A DNA stretch of 64,000 nucleotides from Devosia psychrophila (GCF_000971275.1 NZ_LAPV01000023.1:1-64000); one strand, 5' to 3'; counted from the first letter of the stretch, positions 38,432 to 47,540 are shown. Made by a program: numbers and translations. The notes: generated by a model from the sequence alone, not told the origin.

Positions 38432-38854
38432 ATGCGGCAGCCTGTTGAATGGAGTTGGGCGGCCGCATCGGCCGCCTTTTTCATTCACAACGCCGAGGAG
38501 GTGCTCTTCGGCCTGCCGGACTGGGCCGCGGCCCACCCTCAGGTCGGCTGGATCGCTACCGCCATGCCCCAACAACGCTTCGGAGCGATGGTCATCCTTT
38601 TGAGCGTAATCGTGGTTGCGCTGGCCGTGATTGGAACGCTTCGCCCGTTATGCTGGACCCGTTTCGTCCTGCGTCTTTTTGCGGGTATCATGCTGCTTAA
38701 TGCTGCCAGCCATATCGAGCTAAGCCTCTTGACCGGCTCGATCATGCCCGGCTTGTGGACAGCTGTTGTTCTGCTGCTGCCGATGATGGGCTGGATCGCT
38801 GTTCGCCCGGCACCTATCCCCCATGCGCCATCAACTGCCGGCCATGTGCCTTGA
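38432..38854 (+). CDS. HXXEE domain membrane protein
   Basis: A 140-residue inner-membrane protein with four hydrophobic segments. FFIHNAEEVLFGLPDW near residue 17 is the HxxEE signature and a second ASHIELSLLTG repeats the His/Glu theme. HXXEE proteins have no established function. The ATG lies ten bases after the PBP stop with AAGGGG before it, so it may be co-transcribed. Its last 41 bases overlap the 3' end of the convergent YgjP-type gene. Confidence 0.85.
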   Translation: MRQPVEWSWAAASAAFFIHNAEEVLFGLPDWAAAHPQVGWIATAMPQQRFGAMVILLSVIVVALAVIGTLRPLCWTRFVLRLFAGIMLLNAASHIELSLLTGSIMPGLWTAVVLLLPMMGWIAVRPAPIPHAPSTAGHVP

Positions 38855-39551
38855 GCCAAGCGCGGCCTTTTTCCATTTCGGGCAAAGTCCGCTGCACCGT
38901 CGCCCAGAACGCCGCCGAGTGGTTCATCTCCACCAGATGCGCCACTTCATGGGCGGCCACATAATCCAGCACAAACGGCGGCGCCAGCACCAGCCGCCAG
39001 TTATAATTGATCGTGCCGGTTGATGAACAGGAGCCCCAGCGGCTCGCCTGGCTGCGCATCTTCACGGTCTTGACCACCACGCCCAGCCGCTCGGCATGAA
39101 ACGCGCTGCGCACGACCAGATCGGCCTGCGCCTCGTCCTTGAACCAGTCGACCAGCCGCCGCGCCCGATGCGCCGCATCGCCCGGCACCAGCAGCACCTT
39201 CTCTCCATCCAGTTCGGCCACCTCAACCCGCCCGCGCACCCGCCCGGTGGCAATGATCCGATGATCCACTCCGCGCAACGGCACAACACCACCATCGGCA
39301 AAGCTTGCCGCTTCGGGCGCTCGCTTGATCCGCGCCGCCAGCCAATTGTGGTGACGCAGCAAGAACGCCTCGGCCTCCGCCCATTTGCCATGCGGCGGCA
39401 GCGTCAGCAGCGGTCCGCCGCTATGGGGGATCGACAGCCGATAGCTCTTGGCCCGCGCATTGACCCGCACCGTGACGGTAACGGCCACGCCATCGATCTC
39501 GACGAGGGTACTCGGGGGAATTTTAGTTTTGGCGCGAAAAAACAGGTTCAT
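38814..39551 (-). CDS. YgjP/DUF45-type zinc metallopeptidase-like protein
   Basis: A 245-residue protein from the ATG at 39551. Family features: TVRVNARAKSYRLSIP at the start, RWGSCSSTGTINYNWRL near ~195, and DYVAAHEVAHLVEMNHSAAFW, the HExxH...H zinc site. The E. coli homologue YgjP is reported as a UTP-hydrolysing enzyme and others are called WLM/M48-like. Exact activity is open. Convergent overlap of 41 bases with the HXXEE gene. Confidence 0.9.
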   Translation of the reverse strand: MNLFFRAKTKIPPSTLVEIDGVAVTVTVRVNARAKSYRLSIPHSGGPLLTLPPHGKWAEAEAFLLRHHNWLAARIKRAPEAASFADGGVVPLRGVDHRIIATGRVRGRVEVAELDGEKVLLVPGDAAHRARRLVDWFKDEAQADLVVRSAFHAERLGVVVKTVKMRSQASRWGSCSSTGTINYNWRLVLAPPFVLDYVAAHEVAHLVEMNHSAAFWATVQRTLPEMEKGRAWLKAHGRQLMAHGG

Positions 39552-39600
39552 GGCGTCTCGGGAATCGCTGCACAGATCATAGCGTGAAATTGCCCCGCCG

Positions 39601-39712
39601 ACTCCCCCCTCCCAACCTCCCCCGTCGAGGGGGAGGTTGGGAGGGAGTGCGGCTGGCCCCGATATTTGGGCCGAACTTCCCCTTGATCCCTCCCCGCAAG
39701 GGGAGGGTGTGA
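39601..39712. repeat. Composite palindrome related to families A and G
   Basis: CTCCCAACCTCCCCC-GTCGA-GGGGGAGGTTGGGAG is a perfect 15-base-arm palindrome (39609-39643). It is followed by CTTGATCCCTCCCCGCAAGGGGAGGG (about 39682-39708), which matches the end of family G. It looks like a hybrid or rearranged unit. Confidence 0.75.
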
Positions 39713-39726
39713 CTGAACACCTCCAC

Positions 39727-39755
39727 AAAAAAAAAGACGCCCCTCGCGGGGCGTC
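39727..39755 (-). terminator. Terminator of the DUF2852 gene
   Basis: On the minus strand GACGCCCC-GCGA-GGGGCGTC is followed by nine T residues. Confidence 0.92.
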
Positions 39756-39835
39756 AGTTCAGTCGTTGGGACGACCGGCTCAGGAGGGGAAGTGGCGAGC
39801 GGCGCTATCGCTACTCGCCTGGAAGGCAACCGGCC

Positions 39836-40318
39836 TTAGCCGTTGTTGCCCCAGTTGTTGTTCTGCTCGCCATTGTCGGTTGGCTTGGGCTGGTCATAGC
39901 CTTGGCGCGAACCGCGGCGCTCGTTCATGAAGCGATCGAATTCTTCGCGATCCTTGGCCTTGTTGAGATTGGCCATATAGTCGTGGAAGGCGTCGATTTC
40001 GGCGTCGAGCCGGGCGCGTTCTTCGTCGAGGCGCTTGAGCTGTTCGGCGCGATAGTCGTCAAAGGCTGCATTGCCGCTCGTGTTCATGCCGTAGCTCCGC
40101 TGCTTGTTCCAGTTGCGATGGTTGCCCTTGTTGGAGCTGACCCAGGACCGGCCCTTGTTCCAATAGGCCTGTGCCTTTTCCTGCGAGCCGCCAAACTTTT
40201 CACCCCACAGGATATAGCCGAGCACGATAAAGCCCAGCGGCGGGAAGGTGATAAAGCCCAGGACCATGAGGGCGATGGTCAAAGGAGACCATTGAGGTTT
40301 GATGATTGCTGTGTTCAT
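39836..40318 (-). CDS. DUF2852 membrane protein
   Basis: A 160-residue protein from the ATG at 40318. One or two hydrophobic segments (PLTIALMVLGFITFPPLGFIV) are followed by LGYILWGEKFGG, a charged helical stretch likely to form a coiled coil (RAEQLKRLDEERARLDAEID) and a Gln/Asn-rich tail ending NNNWGNNG. This layout is that of alphaproteobacterial DUF2852, of unknown function. Divergent from actS; own terminator. Confidence 0.88.
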   Translation of the reverse strand: MNTAIIKPQWSPLTIALMVLGFITFPPLGFIVLGYILWGEKFGGSQEKAQAYWNKGRSWVSSNKGNHRNWNKQRSYGMNTSGNAAFDDYRAEQLKRLDEERARLDAEIDAFHDYMANLNKAKDREEFDRFMNERRGSRQGYDQPKPTDNGEQNNNWGNNG

Positions 40319-40463
40319 TTCGGTTTCGTTCTCCCAGTCACGATGAGCAATACGTGGCCCGTGCCGGGGTAGGATCAATGCTGTGCCTGTGATTTTTTGG
40401 TCTTGAAATGCAGTTTTCCCCTCACTATGGCGAGACCGAATTTGCCCCTGAAAGCATTCTGAA

Positions 40464-41819
40464 ATGAGCATGACTCAAGCCGATGGCCTGCCTTTGCCCT
40501 CGACGTGGCGGCCCTTGCGCCTGCAAACCCTGGTCCTGCTGCGCTGGCTGGCGGTTGGCGGGCAGACTATCGGCGTGCTGTTCGTGGCGTTTGGCCTCGG
40601 TTTTCCGCTGCCGCTGCTGCAATGTTTCGCGCTGATTGCCCTCTCCGCCGGGGTCAATCTCTGGCTGGTGCTCAGGCTCGGCAATTCGCATCGTCCCACG
40701 TCGCGCTCGGCCGCCAGCCAAGTTGCCTTCGACCTGTGCCAGCTCGGTGGCCTGCTGGCGCTGACCGGGGGGCTGCAAAACCCCTTCTCGCTGCTGCTGC
40801 TGGCGCCCGTATCGGTCTCGGCGACGACGCTGCCGCAGCGCGCCACAATCTTCATCGCGCTGCTCGCCGCCGTCATCGCCTCGGCGCTATCGGTTTGGCA
40901 CCTGCCGCTGCCCTGGGACCCGGTCGAGCGCATCGTCTTTAACCGCATCTACGTCATCGGCATTTGGGTTTCCATCATCTGTGGCGTGGTTTTCATCTCG
41001 GCCTATACCATGCGCGTCGCCCACGATGCCCGCCAGATTGCCGATGCGCTTGCGGCCACCGAACTGGCCCTGTCGCGCCGGGAGCGTCTGTCGGCGCTCG
41101 ATGGTTTGGCCGCAGCCGCCGCCCATGAACTGGGCACGCCGCTGTCGACCATCGCTCTTGCCGCCAAGGAAATGCGCGCCGAAGTCCAGCCCGGCAGCGA
41201 CCTTGCCGAGGACGTCGAGCTGATCATCGCGCAATCGGCGCGCTGCCGCGCCATCCTCGCCAAGCTGCGCAATCTCGGCAGCGATGGCGGTGACCCCTTC
41301 GCGGCTGTGCCGTTGACCGACCTGCTGGCCGAAGTGGCCCGCCCGCACGAAGGGCACGGCAAGGCGATCCTGTTTTATTCCGAGAAATCCGCCGGTCCGC
41401 CACCCGTGTTCCAGCGCGGCGTCGGCCTGCTCTATGGCCTCGGCAACCTGATCGAAAATGCCAGCGATTTCGCGCGCAGCACGGTCCGCGTCGAATCGGC
41501 CTGGGATCTCGAAGCGATCTCGGTAACCATCACCGATGACGGCCCCGGCTTTGCTCCCGAACTGATCGCGCGCCTGGGCGAGCCTTACCTCACCAGCCGT
41601 CCGCGCGATCCCCATGGTCCCGATGCCAACAAGCCTGGCGGCCTCGGCCTTGGCGTCTTTATCGCCAAAACCCTGCTGGAACGCACCGGCGCCCGCCTCG
41701 CCTTCGAGAACATCGGCCCCGAGGGCCATGCCAGGGTCCGCATTGTCTGGCCGCGCGATGCGGTGGAAGTGGGCGAGGGGACTGTAAAGTTGCGGGGCAG
41801 GAAGAATACCCCCACCTAG
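40464..41819 (+). CDS. actS: Redox-sensing histidine kinase ActS (RegB/PrrB family)
   Basis: Membrane sensor kinase of the RegB/ActS type, 451 residues. Six hydrophobic helices occupy residues ~20-185. GGLQNPF (~102-108) is the quinone-binding loop, AAAHELGTPLSTIAL (~217-231) holds the phosphorylated His (H-box), and Cys ~261 in SARCRAIL corresponds to the redox-active Cys of RegB. DDGPGFAPEL and GGLGLGVFIAKTLLE are the ATP lid boxes. The last codons and stop fall inside a family A repeat. It pairs with actR, 171 bases downstream. Confidence 0.94.
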   Translation: MSMTQADGLPLPSTWRPLRLQTLVLLRWLAVGGQTIGVLFVAFGLGFPLPLLQCFALIALSAGVNLWLVLRLGNSHRPTSRSAASQVAFDLCQLGGLLALTGGLQNPFSLLLLAPVSVSATTLPQRATIFIALLAAVIASALSVWHLPLPWDPVERIVFNRIYVIGIWVSIICGVVFISAYTMRVAHDARQIADALAATELALSRRERLSALDGLAAAAAHELGTPLSTIALAAKEMRAEVQPGSDLAEDVELIIAQSARCRAILAKLRNLGSDGGDPFAAVPLTDLLAEVARPHEGHGKAILFYSEKSAGPPPVFQRGVGLLYGLGNLIENASDFARSTVRVESAWDLEAISVTITDDGPGFAPELIARLGEPYLTSRPRDPHGPDANKPGGLGLGVFIAKTLLERTGARLAFENIGPEGHARVRIVWPRDAVEVGEGTVKLRGRKNTPT

Positions 41820-41926
41820 CCTCCCCCTGAAAAGGGGGAGGAATCTGAACTGCGAAGCGGGCAAGATCGTACCAAACACATCGGCCGTATTCCTCCCACT
41901 ATCAGGGGGAGGCAAGGTGGGGGTAC
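41808..41926. repeat. Intergenic palindromic repeat family A, copy 2
   Basis: TACCCCCACCTAGCCTCCCC opens it and GGGGGAGGCAAGGTGGGGGT closes it, each with a CTCCCCCTGAAAAGGGGGAG-type hairpin. Its first 12 bases are the last codons and stop of actS. The core (GCGAAGCGGGCAAGATCGTA..) resembles copy 4. Confidence 0.88.
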
Positions 41927-41990
41927 CCGGCAAGAAACCGCTACTTCCAAATCCACCCAAAGTTTTGACCTTTCCCCCGCAAAGCCCTAA

Positions 41991-42551
41991 ATGACACCCA
42001 TGAGCACGATCGAAGACCTTCTAGCCACCGACCCAAGCTTGCTGCTTGTGGATGACGACACAGCGTTTTTACAGCGTCTCGAGCGCGCCATGGTGCGCCG
42101 TGGCTTTGATGTGCGCATCGCAAGCTCGGTCGCCGAAGGCCTTGCAGCCGTTGCGGAAAAGCCGCCGGCCTATGCCGTGGTCGATCTGCGCCTCGAAGAT
42201 GGCAATGGTCTGGAAGTGGTGTCGGCCCTGCACACCAAGCGGCCCGATGCGCGCGCCGTGGTGTTGACCGGTTATGGCAACATCGCCACCGCTGTTACCG
42301 CCGTTAAGCTGGGCGCCGTGGATTACCTCAGCAAGCCTGCCGATGCCGATGATGTGATCAATGCCCTGCTCGCCACCGGTGGTGAAAAGCCGGAGCCGCC
42401 GGAAAATCCGATGTCGGCCGACCGGGTGCGCTGGGAGCATATCCAGCGCGTCTATGAGCTGTGCGACCGCAATGTATCCGAAACGGCGCGGCGACTCAGT
42501 ATGCATCGGCGCACGCTGCAGCGAATTCTCGCCAAGCGCGCGCCGAGGTAG
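41991..42551 (+). CDS. actR: Response regulator ActR (RegA/PrrA family)
   Basis: Partner of ActS; global redox regulator in alphaproteobacteria. It has 186 residues. Receiver domain: LLLVDDDTAF, phosphoacceptor Asp in AVVDLRLEDGNGLEVV (~65), VVLTGYGNIATAV and the Lys in YLSKPAD. The C-terminal Fis-type helix-turn-helix NVSETARRLSMHRRTLQRIL binds DNA, exactly the compact RegA layout. An ATG three codons later is an alternative start. Confidence 0.95.
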   Translation: MTPMSTIEDLLATDPSLLLVDDDTAFLQRLERAMVRRGFDVRIASSVAEGLAAVAEKPPAYAVVDLRLEDGNGLEVVSALHTKRPDARAVVLTGYGNIATAVTAVKLGAVDYLSKPADADDVINALLATGGEKPEPPENPMSADRVRWEHIQRVYELCDRNVSETARRLSMHRRTLQRILAKRAPR

Positions 42552-42556
42552 TTCCA

Positions 42557-42605
42557 AAGCGTTTCCAGCAAAAGTGCGACGCGGTTTTTGCGTCCCGGAA
42601 ACGCG
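42557..42605. repeat. Intergenic palindromic repeat family F, copy 1
   Basis: AGCGTTTCCAGCAAAAGTGC ... TTTTTGCGTCCCGGAAACGCG: outer arms GCGTTTCC / GGAAACGC and inner GCAAAA / TTTTGC. This kind of element is widely scattered in Hyphomicrobiales genomes. Another copy is at 55463. Confidence 0.78.
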
Positions 42606-42621
42606 ATTAAGAGCTCAAGTC

Positions 42622-43017
42622 TTAGCTGCGGGTATAGGTCAGAGTCTGGCACAGGATTGCCGCGCGGCAGCCCTGGATGTCGATGGTGTCGGCGCTGGTC
42701 TGGGTCACGGTCGCATCGGCGCTGATGCCGCCGGCGGAGAGCGCGCCCTTCCATTCATTCGGGCCAGTTGCCTTGGCCTGCATTACCTGCTTGCCGACAA
42801 AGGCCAGGTTTTCTTCGGTGGCCGATTTGCCTTCAAGCGTATTCAGCGTGCCGCACAGATCTGTCCCTTCGCCACACAGCGAAAAGGTGAACGAGGTGCC
42901 GAAGCTGTCGACAAACGTGCCATTGGTGTCAAAAGCCGCTGCGTCCTGGGCAAAAGCTGGCATTGCAGTGGTGGCGCAGAGGGCGGCGACGGCGAATGTG
43001 GTCTTCAAGATATGCAT
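42622..43017 (-). CDS. Small secreted protein of unknown function
   Basis: A 131-residue protein from the ATG at 43017 (GGAG six bases before) with signal peptide MHILKTTFAVAALCATTAMPAFA. The mature part has two pairs of Cys (SLCGEGTDLCGTL and GCRAAILCQTL) and a beta-rich pattern resembling DUF2147-like or lipocalin-like secreted proteins (inference, weak). It lies alone between actR and the methyltransferase gene. Confidence 0.75.
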   Translation of the reverse strand: MHILKTTFAVAALCATTAMPAFAQDAAAFDTNGTFVDSFGTSFTFSLCGEGTDLCGTLNTLEGKSATEENLAFVGKQVMQAKATGPNEWKGALSAGGISADATVTQTSADTIDIQGCRAAILCQTLTYTRS

Positions 43018-43127
43018 GGTTTTCTCCAAGCAACAACGTCCGCCCCACGCAGTCGCTATTTGTTTGATTTACGGACATGGCAACGCGCTTAGGTCGCTGC
43101 CGGTTGCGTAGTCCGAGTAAACTCTGA

Positions 43128-44321
43128 CTACCGCCTGAATGTGGCGGCAATCTCGATGTGGGTTGATTGGGTAAACTGGTCCACCGCCACGAGGTCGCTC
43201 ATCGTGTAGCCCCCGGCGATCAGGAGTGCGGCGTCACGGGCAAAATTGCGCGCATCGCAGGCCACCATCACCACCGTTTTGATTTTCGACTTGGCCAGTT
43301 CGCGCACCTGCGCCTCGGCGCCTGCCCTTGGTGGATCCATCACCACGGCCTCGAACGGCAGTTCGAACTGGGTCATCGGATCGCGGAACAGGTCGCGTGC
43401 CTTGGCCGTCACTTCGCGAATGCCCTTGGTAAACCGCCACGCCTTGTCGAGTGCCGCAATAGCCGCCTTGTCGTTGTCAAATGCCGAGACCGGCCGCGTC
43501 TCGGCCAGCCGCAGCGCAAACGGACCGACGCCGCAGAACAAGTCGGCGACCGTCTTGGCCTTGCCCACGGCATTGACCACATAGTCGGCCAGCGCGTTTT
43601 CCGCCGCAGCCGTGGCCTGCAAAAAGCTGGCGATCGGAATTTCCACCCGCGCCTTGGCCATTTCCATGGTGGGCGCCTGCGCCTGCAGCACCATCTCGCC
43701 ATTCATCGACAGCCGCGCCAGCTTGAACCGTCCGACCAGCGGCGACACGCGATCATGCCGCGCCTGTTTCTTCTCAGTGCGAATGGATACATCCAGCCCG
43801 GTCAGCGTCGCGGTAAAGCTGACATCGCTTTCCCCGACCGCCTGCATCACCGCACGGGCAATTTCCGGCGCCCGCGCCAGCCCCGGCACGAGGATCGGGC
43901 AGACGTCGATGTCATGCACCTGGTGGCTGCGCAGCCGCATATAGCCGGCGCCCTCCTTGCGCGCATGCAGCGTCGCCCTGCGTCGGCCATCGCCCGCAGC
44001 ATCGATAAAGCGACTGACCTTCACGTCGATTCCGGCAAAATGCAGCGGCGTCTCGATCAGCGCGATCTTGAACGCCTCATAGCTCGGCCGATCCATATGC
44101 TGCAGCTGGCAGCCACCACAGGCACCAAAATGCGGACAAAACGGCTCGATGCGGTTTTCGGCCGGGCTGATCACGCCCAGCAGCGTACCGCGCTCGCCAT
44201 CGGCCTCGATCTCGACCTTCTCGCCCGGCAGCGCGAGCGGAATGAAGACCTTCTTGCCGTCAATCTCTGCAACACCCTCGCCCTTATGGCCGAGGCTGGA
44301 AATGGTAGTGGTAATGGTCAT
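43128..44321 (-). CDS. RumA/TrmA-family RNA (uracil-5-)-methyltransferase
   Basis: SAM-dependent m5U methyltransferase of rRNA or tRNA, 397 residues from the ATG at 44321. An N-terminal TRAM-like beta segment (ISSLGHKGEGVAEIDGKKVF) is followed by an Fe-S motif (FCPHFGACGGCQLQH; the fourth Cys in DIDVCPIL). The Rossmann part has ADLFCGVGPFALRLAE, VVMDPPRAGAE and the catalytic Cys in VMVACDARNFARD. RlmD-like and RlmC-like substrates cannot be separated by eye. Confidence 0.92.
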   Translation of the reverse strand: MTITTTISSLGHKGEGVAEIDGKKVFIPLALPGEKVEIEADGERGTLLGVISPAENRIEPFCPHFGACGGCQLQHMDRPSYEAFKIALIETPLHFAGIDVKVSRFIDAAGDGRRRATLHARKEGAGYMRLRSHQVHDIDVCPILVPGLARAPEIARAVMQAVGESDVSFTATLTGLDVSIRTEKKQARHDRVSPLVGRFKLARLSMNGEMVLQAQAPTMEMAKARVEIPIASFLQATAAAENALADYVVNAVGKAKTVADLFCGVGPFALRLAETRPVSAFDNDKAAIAALDKAWRFTKGIREVTAKARDLFRDPMTQFELPFEAVVMDPPRAGAEAQVRELAKSKIKTVVMVACDARNFARDAALLIAGGYTMSDLVAVDQFTQSTHIEIAATFRR

Positions 44322-44390
44322 GACGATCCGGAGCTTGCTGAAGGGTGCACTACCGCGTTTCCGCCCGGGCGTCACCCCACCCCGGATCGT

Positions 44391-44474
44391 CACCCTCGGG
44401 CTTGACCCGAGGGCTCTGCACATAGCGGTCGCGTTTCAAAGTATAGTCCCCTCGGGTCAGGCCCGAGGGTGACG
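44391..44474. repeat. Family B repeat, two-unit copy
   Basis: TCACCCTCGGGCTTGACCCGAGGG on the left and CCCTCGGGTCAGGCCCGAGGGTGA on the right; core contains ATAGCGGTCGCGTTT. Confidence 0.88.
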
Positions 44475-44493
44475 CTCATGGGTGTTGCTTTCT

Positions 44494-44545
44494 TCACCTC
44501 TCCTTTTGGGGGAGAGGTCGCCCGAAGGGCGGGTGAGGGGGCCTT
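44494..44545. repeat. Family D repeat, half copy
   Basis: CACCTCTCCTTTTGGGGGAGAGGTCG, then CCCGAAGGGCGGGTGAGGGGGCCTT, matching the right half of the 28.7 kb element. It runs almost to the stop codon of the next gene. Confidence 0.8.
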
Positions 44546-44550
44546 ACTGA

Positions 44551-47475
44551 TTACTCCAGCGGCCGGCTCGCCCACTCCAGCAGGCTCGCCAATCCCACGA
44601 ACGGCACCCCTGCGTGTTCGCTCAGCCCCGATGCACAAGTGCTCACCGTCGACACCCCGAGCGTGCATCCGGCCGGAATGTCCTGCTTCACGAACCGCGT
44701 CGCATGCGCGTTGAGTTCGGGAAGAAACAGCCCCTTGTCGCCGGCATAGCCGCAGCAGGTCACCGATGCCAGCACCGCGATCTCATCGGCACAGGCCCGC
44801 GCGATTGCCTCGGTCATCGGCTGCTCGGCAAGCCGCTGCGCCGAACAGTTGTGATGCACCGCCACCACCGGCAGCTTCTGCGTGATCGTCAATCTCGGCA
44901 GCACCTGGCTCAGCAGGAACTGGCTTGAATCCAGCACTGGCGCATCGCCGGGAAATTCCCGCAGATGCTTGGCGCAGGTCGAGGCATCTGTCACGACACT
45001 CAGCCGTCCGGCATTCGACAATGCTGAAAGCTGCTTTTTCAGCGCCCCGCCAACCTCTGCAGCCTGTTGGGGAAACCCCTTGGACTGGAACGGCTGCCCG
45101 CAGCATTGCCCGTTCAGGTTCTCCGGCACCACCACGTCGAACTCCGCCCGCTGCAATAGAGCCAGCATCGCGTCGGGCGTCGCCAACAGGTCATGCTGAC
45201 TCTCCGGCGCCCCGAACATCCGCGTCGCGCAGCTCGGGAAATATACTACCGACTGCCGCCCGCTTTGCGTGATCGGCACCGGAAATCCGGTCTTGCGCGG
45301 GTCCTGCCGCGACGGCACCACCTGCGGCGCCCCTGGCCCCTGCACCAGCGCCCGCGACACGCGCGGCACCCGTTGCCCCGTCAGCCGCCGCGCCGTCTCG
45401 GTTATCACCTCCACCGCCGCCGCGGGAACGATAGCGCGGGAAAGATCGGCAAGCCCGACGCCGCCCCGCACTATCGTCTCCACCGCCCCGCGATGGTCCG
45501 CCACAAACCCCGCCACGCCACGCGCCATGCTGCCACGACGTCGCTCACGCTGGCCGATAATCATCGTTCCGGTCTCGATACCCACCGGGCACCGAATGGA
45601 ACAGAGATTGCACACCGCGCAGGTATCAAGCCCCGGATATTGGAAATCTTCGTCCAGCCGCTTGAGCCGCACCGGATCCTCGCCCGATGCCCGCAGCCGC
45701 TCCCGTTCGCGCGTCACGGCAATGCGCTGGCGCGGCGACAGCGTCATCTGGTGGCTCGGACAGGCCGGCTCGCAAAAGCCGCATTCGATGCACAGGTCGA
45801 CCAGCTCGTCGGCCGGCGGCATCACCTTCAAATTCTTGATATGCACCTTGTCGTCGGCATTCAGCAGCACGCCCGGATTGAGCAGTCCCTCCGGATCGAA
45901 CAACTGCTTGATCCGCCACATCAGCCCATAGGCCTTGGCGCCCCATTCCGCCTCGACGAAGGGCGCAATCGCCCGCCCGGTGCCATGCTCGGCCTTCAGC
46001 GAGCCGCCATATTGCACCGACACCAGATCGCTCAGCGCCTTGGAAAAACTATCGAATTTCTCCGCCGAACCGGGCTTGGAAAAATCATCGCTCATCTGGA
46101 AATGCAGGTTTCCCGCCAGCGCGTGCCCGAAGATGATCGCATCCTGATAGCCATGGCCGTCGAGCAGCGCCCGCATATCGGCCACGAATTCCGCCAGCCG
46201 CTCGATCGGCGCCGCCACGTCCTCGGTTAGCATTGAGGTGCCCTTGGGTCGCGCAGCGCCACCCGAGGCAAAAAACCCCTTCCGAATGTCCCAAAGCGCA
46301 TGGCTGCGCGCCTCGTCGGTCGAAAAATCCACATGCGTCGCGCCATGCCGCGCCAGCAAAGCCTCAGCCTTTGCCACCTCGGAATGCAGCGTAGCTAAGT
46401 CAGGAGCCGTTACGTCGATCAGCACCGCCGGTGAATTATCCGTCAGCCAAGGCAGCAGCGGCGCCATCGGCGCCAGATGCTCCACCGTCGCAAGCGCCCG
46501 CCGCTCGATATACTCGGCCGCGGTGACACCCGTTGTCACCTGCACGCCCCCGTTCGCCATCTCGATGATCGCCCGCCCGGCCGCCTGCGGATCAGGAAAC
46601 GGCACCAGCGCCGTCGACTTGAACGGATGCTCCGGCACCGTGTTGTAAGTCACTTCCGAGACGAACCCGAGCGTGCCTTCCGAACCCACCATCAGGTGGA
46701 TCAAAATATCCAGCGGGTCGTGATAATCCACCAGGGCATTCAGCGAATAGCCGACCGTATTCTTGATCCGGTATTTTTTGCGGATCAGCGTCACGAGATC
46801 GGGATCTTCCATCACCGCGTGATGCAACTGCTGCAGGCCCTCAAGCATCGCTGCATGGCTCACCCGAAACGCCTCACGGCTCGCCGCCTCGCCACTGTCC
46901 AGCATGGTGCCGTCTGTCAGCACGATCCGAAGTCGCGCCATGGTATAATAGGTGTTCTGCGCCACGCCGCAGCACATGCCACTCGAGTTGTTGTTGACCA
47001 CGCCACCGATCTTGCAGGTCGCCTGGCTCGCCGGATCGGGTCCGATTTTCCTGTCGAATTTTTTCAGCGCCGCATTGGCCTGCGCCACAATCACCGCCGG
47101 CCCCAGCGTGATCTGCCCGGCACCCGGATGGATTTCCAGCTTGCGCCAGCCATCGCCGAGGACCGCCAGCACTCCGTCAGTCACCGCCTGTCCCGACAGC
47201 GACGTCCCTGCCGCCCTGAACGTGATCGGCAGCCCCTCGGCCCGCGCCGCCGCCATCACCGCCCGCACCTCGTCCTCGGAATTGACAAACACCACCACGG
47301 CCGGGATCAGCCGATACGAACTGGCGTCGCCACTCCAGGCATAAGTCATCAGCGGATCGGTATGCGTCCGGCCGCGCACCTTGCCCTTGAGCCGCGCCGC
47401 AACGCGTTCACCCGCCGCCTGTCGATCAAGCGCGGGTTGGACAGTGGATTGGGGGAGGGTGGTGGTTTGCTGCAT
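44551..47475 (-). CDS. FAD-linked 2-hydroxyacid (D-lactate type) dehydrogenase fused to Fe-S and CCG domains
   Basis: A 974-residue membrane-associated respiratory dehydrogenase of the YdiJ/Dld-II style. The FAD-binding PCMH domain lies at ~40-290 (FRAAGTSLSGQAV, GGVVNNNSSGMCCG, GSEGTLGFVSEVTYN) and the FAD-oxidase C-terminal domain at ~290-540 (FGHALAGNLHF, EHGTGRAIAPFVE). Two 4Fe-4S blocks follow, CIECGFCEPACPS (~556) and CAVCNLCSIRCPVG (~622), then two CCG domains (NGQCCGQPF, TCCGYAGD). It likely oxidises D-lactate or D-2-hydroxyglutarate with quinone as acceptor; the substrate is inferred. Confidence 0.9.
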   Translation of the reverse strand: MQQTTTLPQSTVQPALDRQAAGERVAARLKGKVRGRTHTDPLMTYAWSGDASSYRLIPAVVVFVNSEDEVRAVMAAARAEGLPITFRAAGTSLSGQAVTDGVLAVLGDGWRKLEIHPGAGQITLGPAVIVAQANAALKKFDRKIGPDPASQATCKIGGVVNNNSSGMCCGVAQNTYYTMARLRIVLTDGTMLDSGEAASREAFRVSHAAMLEGLQQLHHAVMEDPDLVTLIRKKYRIKNTVGYSLNALVDYHDPLDILIHLMVGSEGTLGFVSEVTYNTVPEHPFKSTALVPFPDPQAAGRAIIEMANGGVQVTTGVTAAEYIERRALATVEHLAPMAPLLPWLTDNSPAVLIDVTAPDLATLHSEVAKAEALLARHGATHVDFSTDEARSHALWDIRKGFFASGGAARPKGTSMLTEDVAAPIERLAEFVADMRALLDGHGYQDAIIFGHALAGNLHFQMSDDFSKPGSAEKFDSFSKALSDLVSVQYGGSLKAEHGTGRAIAPFVEAEWGAKAYGLMWRIKQLFDPEGLLNPGVLLNADDKVHIKNLKVMPPADELVDLCIECGFCEPACPSHQMTLSPRQRIAVTRERERLRASGEDPVRLKRLDEDFQYPGLDTCAVCNLCSIRCPVGIETGTMIIGQRERRRGSMARGVAGFVADHRGAVETIVRGGVGLADLSRAIVPAAAVEVITETARRLTGQRVPRVSRALVQGPGAPQVVPSRQDPRKTGFPVPITQSGRQSVVYFPSCATRMFGAPESQHDLLATPDAMLALLQRAEFDVVVPENLNGQCCGQPFQSKGFPQQAAEVGGALKKQLSALSNAGRLSVVTDASTCAKHLREFPGDAPVLDSSQFLLSQVLPRLTITQKLPVVAVHHNCSAQRLAEQPMTEAIARACADEIAVLASVTCCGYAGDKGLFLPELNAHATRFVKQDIPAGCTLGVSTVSTCASGLSEHAGVPFVGLASLLEWASRPLE

Positions 47476-47540
47476 GGCAGCGAAGCTAACATGTCAGTCA
47501 GGAGCGCGGAAGCCGGGCGCAGGATAGTAAAAGCAACAAT

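Noticed and set aside
35684-38575. A 963-codon open frame on the - strand opposite the class A PBP
   Set aside because: It lies fully antisense to a gene with all PBP motifs; composition (Gly, His, Asp rich, no domains) indicates a high-GC artefact.
39609-39643. The 15-base-arm palindrome as a terminator for the YgjP-type or DUF2852 gene
   Set aside because: It has no T tract on either side, and DUF2852 already has a strong terminator at 39727-39755; it fits the repeat families instead.
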